From Candidatus Omnitrophota bacterium (GTDB lineage: Bacteria > Omnitrophota > Gorgyraeia > Gygaellales > Profunditerraquicolaceae): a stretch of DNA of 5,560 nucleotides. Position numbers and translations under genes: made by a program. The stretch lies in assembly GCA_028715095.1 (NCBI GenBank), contig JAQUSM010000083.1, positions 1 through 5,560 of the forward strand. The letters run 5' to 3'. This document shows, piece by piece, positions 1 to 5,169 of the stretch. A model generated the notes under the pieces. The model worked only from the letters and a program-made list of their open reading frames with translations. It was not told the origin of the DNA and did no database searches. How positions within the stretch are numbered: position 1 is the first letter of the stretch; the number at the start of each line of letters is the position of its first letter.

Positions 1-131
1 TTGAGCTGGAGTCCTATGTTTCAGACACAGGAAACAGCCTTTTTGAAAACATCTTGCCGGGTAATTATAGGGTGGAGGTCACACAGGGTTTCCGGATATT
101 GGCTGTAATTAATCTTAAAGTTAAGGCTTAG
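1..131 (+). CDS. C-terminal end of a protein with a beta-sandwich-like tail (5' truncated)
   Basis: An open frame enters from the left edge (first full codon at 3) and stops at TAG 129-131, leaving 42 residues. The pattern GNSLFENILPGNYRVEV resembles the last strands of carboxypeptidase-regulatory-like or similar Ig-type beta-sandwich domains, where a 'F-x-x-L-x-P-G-x-Y-x-V-x-V' strand-turn-strand is common. This is a family resemblance from a short fragment, not a firm assignment. Such domains usually sit in secreted or surface proteins, but nothing here shows a signal peptide because the N-terminus is missing. The stop lies 4 nt before the possible ATG of the CHAT gene, so the two genes are probably co-transcribed and may be translationally coupled. 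The other two forward frames are closed by stops within this stretch and read less like protein, which supports this frame. Confidence 0.6.
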   Translation, partial: ELESYVSDTGNSLFENILPGNYRVEVTQGFRILAVINLKVKA

Positions 132-135
132 CCTT

Positions 136-2331
136 ATGCCTTGCGCAGAAGCGTTAATCTTGGAGGTTTTTAAGCAGGGCAACTCTCTTAAGATGAGTCT
201 TTTTGGGCAGGGCAAAACTGCCCCTACCTTACGGCATTACAGCTTGGTTTCTGTTTCTTTTGATGAATTAATAAGCTTAAGCTCGGATTTAACCGGTGTT
301 TTGAACCGTCCTGCCAAAGATCAAGCCTCCAGGCTTGAGCGGTTAAGGTCTTTACAAAAAATCGGCCAATTATTCTGGAATCATTTACTGAGCCGCTCAA
401 TTAAAGAAAAACTCAAAAATATCCCCTCTTGCGTGTTAACCCTTTCCTTGGATGAAGAATTGATTTATCTGCCCTGGGAATTAATCTTTGACGGCGCCCA
501 ATTCCTTTCCCTTAAATTCAGCCTGGGCAGAGTAGTCCGCAGCAAGGGTGATCCTGCCCTGCTCCAGTACCGTGATTTAGCTGAAAGTTTAAAAATGCTG
601 ATTTTGGCTGATCCGGGCGCCGATTTAAAATCCGCTTATGCCGAAGGCCTGAATATTAAGAATCAGTTCAGCCACAAAACCAGAAAAGTATATATTGATT
701 TTAAGTCGACTAATATTAATAACGCCTATGTTAAAAAGAATATTTGCGACTATGATATCGTGCATTTTGCCGGGCATTGCGAGTTTGATAAGAAGGAGCC
801 GCAGAGAAGCGGCTGGGTCTTAAGTGACGGGTTGTTTAAAATTGAAGATATCCTTAAGATGGGCCAGAGCTGCAGCCTGCCGGCTCTGGTATTTTCTAAC
901 GCCTGTCATTCAGCCGAGGAAAATACCGGGTTACTTGATTCGGGGTATCAGAGGGCAAGTTATGGGATGGCCAGCGCATTTTTGTTCGCGGGAGTCAGGC
1001 ATTACATAGGGACAATCCGTAAAATCGAAGATGGCCCCAGCCTTGTATTCGCCCGGGAGTTTTACATGCAGCTTCTTTCAGGCGTAAGCGTAGGAGAGTC
1101 AATGCGCTTGTCAAAATTGAAACTGGTAAATGAATTTGGGCTGCTTAATTTGCACTGGGTAAACTATCTTCTTTACGGGGACCCCGGATTTGTTTTCTTT
1201 AAGCTCCAGCGTCACAAAGAAGGCAGGCATAAAATACCTGTTATTCATAAAAAGATTATGGCTAAAGTAGCCATGACAGTATTCTTTATTTGTTCTGCTA
1301 TTCTTTTGATGGTTTGGCTGCCCAAGTTTAACCCGGATAAGCTTTGCCTGTTTCTTAATTCCCGGGCCGAATATCGTAAAGGCAACAACCAGTCAGCGCT
1401 GCTCTTTGGAGAGCGCTTACTCTCCAAAGATCAAAACTTTTTAGCGGTTTATCCTCTTATCGCTAATGCCTGCCAGCGCCTGGGTAATAAGGAAAGGGCC
1501 CTGAAATATTATTATGATTATGTGCTAAAAAGCGGCAAACTTAATAACAATAAGCATCTTATCCAGGCCTATATTAAACTGGGATGGTTTTATCAAATGG
1601 ATGGCCAGTATCCTAAAGCGGAAGAGCTTTATGAAAAAGCGATAGATTTAAGCCGGAGATTGAAAGATAAAACTAATGAAGCAGTGGCCTTGAGGAAACT
1701 GGCGGTCTGGCATATAGATAAAAATAACCTTGATCAGGCCCTGGACCTGTTGACTAAAAGCGTTTCAATCAATTTAGAGCGTAACCGCAATTTTGAGAAC
1801 GCCAGGAACCTGGCCTGTGATTATTTTGATATCGGTTTGGTCTTTGTAAATAAAAACGATTACCCTGCGGCAGAGGAATTTTATGAAAAAAGCCGCAAGA
1901 TCTTTGAGCGCTTAAATTTGAAGAATGAATTAAGCGACTGTTATTTTAATTTAGGGGAGATTTATCTTTTTGAAAAAGACTACGCCAGGGCATTAGACTA
2001 TTATTCCAGGGGTTTAAAAATAGACCAGGAACAGGATAACAGGGTAAATCTGGCCAGCGGCTATAATATGATCGGAGAGCTTTATATGGAGATGGATGAT
2101 TTGGTAAAAGCGGAAAATTATTTTAAGGATTCAGCTAAGCTATCGGAAGAGATTGATAGCCGCCTGGATTTAGCCGATGTGAACTATAACCTGGGCCTGT
2201 TATATAAGAAACAGAGAAGGAAAAATATGGCCAGGGAACATTGGCGCAGGGCGCAAGAGATATACAGGCTGGTGGATTTGGCTAAATACCAGCAGACTCG
2301 TCAGCAGCTGCTGGAATTAGATAGTAACTAA
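136..2331 (+). CDS. CHAT-domain (caspase-like) protease with transmembrane helix and C-terminal TPR array
   Basis: Probable membrane-tethered cysteine protease of the CHAT family (clan CD, related to caspases and separase); 731 aa from ATG 136. CHAT domain, about 60-355: the entry motif is 'SLDEELIYLPWEL' (104-116). The catalytic His is expected at H214 in 'HFAGHC', the nucleophile at C257 in 'SNACHSA', and the closing 'LLYGDP' motif is at 345-350. Both dyad residues are present, so the enzyme looks active. A Lys/Arg/His-rich linker (356-377) precedes a hydrophobic stretch, about 376-395, read as one transmembrane helix. Residues from about 405 to 712 form about seven TPR repeats, recognisable by L/I-G-x-x-Y and A-x-x-Y/F patterns. 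The positive-inside rule suggests CHAT in the cytoplasm and TPRs outside it; this is inference. The start is uncertain: ATG 136 has only a weak AAGG upstream, ATG 193 is an alternative, and residues 1-35 look non-conserved. The substrate is unknown. TPR-CHAT proteins act in CRISPR-linked proteolysis elsewhere, but no such partner is visible here. Confidence 0.9.
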   Translation: MPCAEALILEVFKQGNSLKMSLFGQGKTAPTLRHYSLVSVSFDELISLSSDLTGVLNRPAKDQASRLERLRSLQKIGQLFWNHLLSRSIKEKLKNIPSCVLTLSLDEELIYLPWELIFDGAQFLSLKFSLGRVVRSKGDPALLQYRDLAESLKMLILADPGADLKSAYAEGLNIKNQFSHKTRKVYIDFKSTNINNAYVKKNICDYDIVHFAGHCEFDKKEPQRSGWVLSDGLFKIEDILKMGQSCSLPALVFSNACHSAEENTGLLDSGYQRASYGMASAFLFAGVRHYIGTIRKIEDGPSLVFAREFYMQLLSGVSVGESMRLSKLKLVNEFGLLNLHWVNYLLYGDPGFVFFKLQRHKEGRHKIPVIHKKIMAKVAMTVFFICSAILLMVWLPKFNPDKLCLFLNSRAEYRKGNNQSALLFGERLLSKDQNFLAVYPLIANACQRLGNKERALKYYYDYVLKSGKLNNNKHLIQAYIKLGWFYQMDGQYPKAEELYEKAIDLSRRLKDKTNEAVALRKLAVWHIDKNNLDQALDLLTKSVSINLERNRNFENARNLACDYFDIGLVFVNKNDYPAAEEFYEKSRKIFERLNLKNELSDCYFNLGEIYLFEKDYARALDYYSRGLKIDQEQDNRVNLASGYNMIGELYMEMDDLVKAENYFKDSAKLSEEIDSRLDLADVNYNLGLLYKKQRRKNMAREHWRRAQEIYRLVDLAKYQQTRQQLLELDSN
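205..223. repeat. REP-like palindrome inside the 5' end of the CHAT gene
   Basis: GGGCAG (205-210) and CTGCCC (218-223) are perfect 6-bp arms around a 7-nt loop. The reverse strand reads GTAGGGGCAG followed by TTTTGCCCTG. This resembles the 'GTAGGGGC...GCCC' dispersed palindromes that occur in many copies in several bacterial genomes (recalled family resemblance, not searched). It lies 12 nt after the alternative ATG at 193 and is read in frame as FGQGKTAPT, ahead of the first CHAT-like sequence. It may be an inserted repeat that became N-terminal coding sequence, or part of a leader if the true start is further downstream. Chance cannot be excluded from one copy. Confidence 0.4.
1403..1430. 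repeat. Perfect 11-bp inverted repeat inside the CHAT-TPR gene
   Basis: TCTTTGGAGAG (1403-1413) and CTCTCCAAAGA (1420-1430) are exact reverse complements separated by the 6-nt loop CGCTTA. In mRNA this would form a strong hairpin. It lies about 150 nt after the transmembrane segment, at the start of the TPR half (codons 423-432). A run of five T begins 8 nt after the stem (1438-1442), which is too far for a standard intrinsic terminator. Function is unknown; the coding frame is uninterrupted across it. Confidence 0.55.
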
Positions 2332-2364
2332 AAATACCGCTTATTAAAAAAGTTAAAATAGGGC

Positions 2365-2392
2365 TTGACAGAATTTTTATTTAAGTTATACT
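2365..2392 (+). promoter_or_regulatory. Sigma70-type promoter of the rrf2-metY-cysK-metX operon
   Basis: TTGACA (2365-2370) is a consensus -35 box and TATACT (2387-2392) a near-consensus -10 box, with a 16-bp AT-rich spacer. The predicted transcription start is near 2399, giving a leader of about 53 nt before the Rrf2 ATG. The promoter begins 34 nt after the CHAT stop codon. No terminator hairpin lies between them, so read-through from the upstream genes is possible as a second input. Confidence 0.8.
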
Positions 2393-2417
2393 CTACTATG
2401 TTTATAGGGATAGTAGA
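2392..2417. promoter_or_regulatory. Probable Rrf2 operator (8-bp inverted repeat over the transcription start)
   Basis: TCTACTAT (2392-2399) and ATAGTAGA (2410-2417) are perfect reverse complements with a 10-nt spacer, giving a 26-bp dyad. It begins at the last base of the -10 box and covers the predicted transcription start, the right position for repression by blocking RNA polymerase. Rrf2 proteins bind as dimers to dyads of about 25 bp next to their own promoters, and the 'TAGT/ACTA' cores resemble those of IscR-type sites. Binding by the downstream regulator is inferred from position and symmetry. Confidence 0.65.
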
Positions 2418-2424
2418 CAAAAGC

Positions 2425-2438
2425 CTGCCAACCGGCAG
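2425..2438 (+). promoter_or_regulatory. Small leader hairpin before the Rrf2 ribosome binding site
   Basis: CTGCC (2425-2429) and GGCAG (2434-2438) form a perfect 5-bp, GC-rich stem with the loop AACC, ending 3 nt before the AGGGGG ribosome binding site. It could help keep that site open or affect mRNA stability. It is too short for a riboswitch and has no T-tract, so it is not a terminator. It may be chance. Confidence 0.3.
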
Positions 2439-2440
2439 TC

Positions 2441-2446
2441 AGGGGG
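2441..2446 (+). promoter_or_regulatory. Ribosome binding site that fixes the Rrf2 start
   Basis: AGGGGG ends 5 nt before ATG 2452. This site, together with the family-typical N-terminus MRITYKGDYALKAL that follows, selects ATG 2452 over the in-frame TTG at 2365, which is itself the -35 box of the promoter. Confidence 0.75.
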
Positions 2447-2451
2447 CTAAA

Positions 2452-2892
2452 ATGAGGATTACTTATAAGGGTGATTATGCTTTAAAGGCATTGTTAGATT
2501 TGTCCGTTCACTATGAACTGGGCGTATCTACGATTAATGATATTGCTAAACGTATTGACGCTCCGGTAAAATTCCTGGAACAGGTCCTTTTGGATTTAAA
2601 AAAAGGTGGGTTTGTGGAGAGCAAGCGCGGTAATGTAGGCGGCTATCAGTTAGCCAAGGACCCGGTAAAAATTACTTTAGGGGAGGTAGTCAGGTTTATT
2701 GACGGGCCCATAGAACTTATCGCCTGCGTGGAAAAAAATTATTCTAATTGCGTGGACCTGAACAAGTGTGTTTTTAAGAATATCTGGCAGAGAGTAGCTC
2801 AAGCTACTTCGGATATTGTGGATAATGTGAATTTTGCGGAATTGGCCGGCCAGGTTAATTCCCGGAAGAATGAATTTATTTATTCGATTTAA
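2452..2892 (+). CDS. Rrf2-family transcriptional regulator with IscR-like cysteines
   Basis: DNA-binding regulator of 146 aa, the usual Rrf2 size. The N-terminus MRITYKGDYALKALLDL is classic for the family. A winged helix-turn-helix follows: 'STINDIAKRIDAPVKFLEQVLLDLKKGGFVESKRGNVGGYQLA' type sequence spans about 26-68, including the wing 'GGYQLA'. Three cysteines, C92, C100 and C106 (C-X7-C-X5-C), lie where IscR has its cluster ligands C92, C98 and C104, so an iron-sulfur cluster is plausible. CymR, the Rrf2 regulator of cysteine metabolism in Firmicutes, lacks this set. As first gene of the operon, 17 nt before metY and behind a dyad-bearing promoter, it most likely represses itself and the three sulfur genes. 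The signal could be cluster status, sulfide or cysteine supply; the sequence cannot decide. No gene symbol is given because IscR, CymR and other subfamilies cannot be separated here. Confidence 0.92.
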   Translation: MRITYKGDYALKALLDLSVHYELGVSTINDIAKRIDAPVKFLEQVLLDLKKGGFVESKRGNVGGYQLAKDPVKITLGEVVRFIDGPIELIACVEKNYSNCVDLNKCVFKNIWQRVAQATSDIVDNVNFAELAGQVNSRKNEFIYSI

Positions 2893-2909
2893 AATATCAG
2901 GGAGGAATA

Positions 2910-4202
2910 ATGAGCAAGATAGACAGTAAATTAAAAATAGAAACTCTGGCTTTGCACGGTGGGCAGGAGCCTGATCCTGCAACAGGTTCCCGGGCGGTTC
3001 CGATTTACCAGACAACATCATACCAGTTTAAAAGCACGCAGCATGCTGCTGATCTTTTTGGTTTAAAGGAGTTTGGCAATATCTATACGCGGCTGATGAA
3101 TCCTACTACTGATGTGTTTGAAAAAAGATTAGCCTTATTAGACGGGGGAGTGGGCTCATTAGCTGTAGCAAGCGGCTCATCAGCGATAACTCTGGCTTTG
3201 CTTAATATCGCTCAAGCCGGAGACGAAATTGTATCCGCGGATAATCTTTATGGCGGCACCTATAACCTTTTTCATTATACTTTCTCCCGTCTGGGAATAA
3301 AGGTCAACTTTGTGCCTTCAAATGATCTGAATGCTTTGGAAAAAGCCATAACTTCTAAAACCAAGGCGGTTTATGCCGAATCTATCGGTAACCCTAAGTT
3401 AAATGTGGCCGACTTGGAAGGAATCTCTAAAATTGCGCACAAAAATGGCCTGCCTTTTGTATTGGATAATACTGTTTCGCCGTATTTATTACGGCCGGTT
3501 GATTTTGGAGTTGATATCGTAGTTTATTCAGCGACTAAGTTCATCGGCGGGCATGGTACAAGTTTAGGCGGCATAATTGTTGATTCCGGAAAATTTGATT
3601 GGACGAACGGAAAATTTCCTTTAATTGCCGCTCCGGATCCAAGCTACCACGGGATTAATTTTGTCGAAGCCCTCAAGCCGCTGGGTAATATCGCCTATAT
3701 TATCAAGGCGCGGTTAACTTTATTGCGGGATTTAGGCCCGGCATTGTCTCCGTTTAATTCATTTTTGTTTTTACAGGGTTTAGAAACTCTGCCTTTAAGG
3801 CTTATCCGGCATTCCGAGAATGCTTTAGCCGCGGCTAAATTCTTGAAAAAGCACCCAAAGGTAAACTGGGTAAATTACCCGGGTTTAGATGACAGCCCGG
3901 AAAAGGAAAGAGTGAAGAAATATCTTCCTAAAGGGGCAGGGGCGATTATCGGTTTTGGAATTAAAGGAGGGCTTGAGGCGGGCAAGAAATTTATCGATTC
4001 TCTTGAGCTGATTTCGCATCTTGCCAATGTCGGAGATGCCAAGAGCCTGGCAATCCACCCGGCGACTACTACTCATCAGCAGTTATCCAGCCAGGAGCAG
4101 CTGGCGACCGGTGTTACAGCTGATTTTATCCGTTTGTCCATAGGTATTGAACATATTGATGATATAATTTACGATATTGATAACGCTTTAAAGAAAACAT
4201 AA
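2910..4202 (+). CDS. metY: O-acetylhomoserine sulfhydrylase (aminocarboxypropyltransferase)
   Basis: PLP enzyme of the Cys/Met metabolism family that converts O-acetylhomoserine and sulfide to homocysteine and acetate in the cytoplasm; 430 aa, typical for MetY and longer than cystathionine gamma-synthase or lyase (about 380-400). The N-terminal signature 'ETLALHGGQEPDPATGSRAV' (11-30) and 'PIYQTTSYQF' (31-40) are MetY-like. Other expected elements are 'YTRLMNPT' (59-66, cofactor-phosphate Y and R from the partner subunit), 'ASGSSA' (87-92), 'LDNT' with D186 facing the pyridine nitrogen, 'SATKFIGGHGT' with Schiff-base K210, and 'DPSYHG' (243-248). 'NVGDAKSLAIHPATTTH' (373-389) and R408 in 'FIRLSIG' serve substrate carboxylate binding. 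ATG 2910 follows a strong GGAGG four nt upstream. Its place beside metX supports the acetylhomoserine/sulfide reaction over transsulfuration. The distinction from an O-succinylhomoserine enzyme rests mainly on this context. Confidence 0.95.
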   Translation: MSKIDSKLKIETLALHGGQEPDPATGSRAVPIYQTTSYQFKSTQHAADLFGLKEFGNIYTRLMNPTTDVFEKRLALLDGGVGSLAVASGSSAITLALLNIAQAGDEIVSADNLYGGTYNLFHYTFSRLGIKVNFVPSNDLNALEKAITSKTKAVYAESIGNPKLNVADLEGISKIAHKNGLPFVLDNTVSPYLLRPVDFGVDIVVYSATKFIGGHGTSLGGIIVDSGKFDWTNGKFPLIAAPDPSYHGINFVEALKPLGNIAYIIKARLTLLRDLGPALSPFNSFLFLQGLETLPLRLIRHSENALAAAKFLKKHPKVNWVNYPGLDDSPEKERVKKYLPKGAGAIIGFGIKGGLEAGKKFIDSLELISHLANVGDAKSLAIHPATTTHQQLSSQEQLATGVTADFIRLSIGIEHIDDIIYDIDNALKKT

Positions 4203-4233
4203 AAACTGATTAACGCCTCATAAGGAGCGCACT

Positions 4234-5169
4234 ATGTCTAAAATATTTTCTGATATTACTAAGACCGTAGGTAATACCCCGTTAGTGAAGTTAAACCGCA
4301 TTGCCAAGGGGCTGGAGGTTACATTATTAGCCAAAGTGGAATCATTTAATCCTCTTTCAAGTGTTAAAGACCGCATAGGCGTAGCCATGATTGAAGACGC
4401 GGAGAAAAGAGGAGTGTTAAAAAAAGGCGCCACAATTATTGAGCCGACGAGCGGTAATACCGGTATAGCTTTGGCATTTGTTGCCGCGGCTAAAGGCTAT
4501 AAGCTGATTTTAACTATGCCTGATACCATGAGTATAGAGAGAAGGCAGCTTTTGGCGATTTTTGGCGCGCGGCTTGTTTTAACTGCCGGCACAGAAGGCA
4601 TGAAAGGGGCGATCAAAAAAGCTGAAGAGCTGCTTAAAGAAACTCCCGGCGCGGTTATTTTGCAGCAGTTTAATAATCCGGCTAACCCGGAGATCCATCG
4701 CAAGACTACCGCTGAAGAAATCTGGGCTGATACGGACGGCAAGGTTGATATACTGGTTGCCGGAGTCGGCACAGGAGGCACGATTACGGGGGTTTCCGAA
4801 ATAATTAAAAAAAAGAAGCCGGGTTTTAAGGCTATAGCGGTTGAACCGGATACTTCCGCGGTTTTATCCGGAGACGCTCCGGGGCCGCATAAGATCCAGG
4901 GGATAGGGGCGGGATTTATCCCCCAGGTTTTAAACCGTGATATAATTGATGAAGTGATCCGGGTAACTAATGATGATGCCGGTGAAACTGCCAGGGCATT
5001 AGTTAAGTCTGACGGGATATTAGCCGGCATCTCAAGCGGCGCGGCGTTATGGGCGGCCTTGCAAGTGGCAAAACGTAAAGAGAATAAAGGAAAAACCATT
5101 GTGGTTATTCTCCCTGATACAGGGGAAAGGTATCTGACTACATGGCTTTTTCAAGAGGGAAAAGCATGA
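4234..5169 (+). CDS. cysK: Cysteine synthase A (O-acetylserine sulfhydrylase)
   Basis: Fold-type II PLP enzyme making cysteine from O-acetylserine and sulfide; 311 aa, the usual CysK length. 'TVGNTPLVKLNRI' (11-23) is the standard opening. K45 in 'NPLSSVKDRIG' is the Schiff-base lysine, 'PTSGNTG' (71-77) the substrate loop, 'GVGTGGTITG' (177-186) the cofactor phosphate loop, 'ISSGA' (266-270) contributes the serine contacting the pyridine nitrogen, and 'PDTGERY' (294-300) is near the C-terminus. There is no C-terminal CBS domain, which argues against cystathionine beta-synthase. ATG 4234 has AAGGAG about 7 nt upstream. It lies 31 nt after metY and its stop overlaps the metX start (ATGA, 5166-5169). 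No serine acetyltransferase (cysE) is in the window, so the O-acetylserine supply must be encoded elsewhere. In Firmicutes CysK also acts as partner of the Rrf2 protein CymR, relevant here because the regulator shares the operon. Confidence 0.95.
   Translation: MSKIFSDITKTVGNTPLVKLNRIAKGLEVTLLAKVESFNPLSSVKDRIGVAMIEDAEKRGVLKKGATIIEPTSGNTGIALAFVAAAKGYKLILTMPDTMSIERRQLLAIFGARLVLTAGTEGMKGAIKKAEELLKETPGAVILQQFNNPANPEIHRKTTAEEIWADTDGKVDILVAGVGTGGTITGVSEIIKKKKPGFKAIAVEPDTSAVLSGDAPGPHKIQGIGAGFIPQVLNRDIIDEVIRVTNDDAGETARALVKSDGILAGISSGAALWAALQVAKRKENKGKTIVVILPDTGERYLTTWLFQEGKA

Noticed and set aside
864..889. Inverted repeat CCAGAGC / GCTCTGG just before the catalytic Cys codon
   Set aside because: Arms are only 7 bp with a 12-nt loop, inside conserved coding sequence. 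This is expected by chance in a window of this length.
136..2331. CRISPR-guided caspase (Craspase) or gasdermin defence system
   Set aside because: The CHAT-TPR theme recalls these systems, but no CRISPR array, gRAMP/Cas7-11 or gasdermin-like gene is in the window, and the domain order differs.
2332..2364. Intrinsic terminator between the CHAT gene and the operon promoter
   Set aside because: The stretch is AT-rich but has no GC-rich stem followed by a T-tract.
2365..2451. N-terminal extension of the Rrf2 gene from TTG 2365
   Set aside because: The TTG is the -35 box of the promoter, so the extension would be untranscribed from it. The family N-terminus begins at ATG 2452 behind a strong ribosome binding site.
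2393..2451. Riboswitch or T-box in the leader of the sulfur operon
   Set aside because: The leader is only about 53 nt, with one 5-bp hairpin and no terminator. It is too short for a known SAM riboswitch or T-box.
2677..3021. 114-codon open frame on the minus strand across the rrf2-metY junction
   Set aside because: It overlaps two confident genes and their ribosome binding site, and shows no family features.
2910..4202. Cystathionine gamma-synthase or gamma-lyase instead of MetY
   Set aside because: The 430-aa length, the ETLALHGGQEPDPATGSRAV start and the metX neighbour all fit O-acetylhomoserine sulfhydrylase better.
4497..5099. 200-codon open frame on the minus strand inside cysK
   Set aside because: It is antisense to a strongly conserved gene, its protein is low-complexity (Ser/Ala/Pro-rich), and it has no recognisable motif. 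It is a codon-bias shadow.
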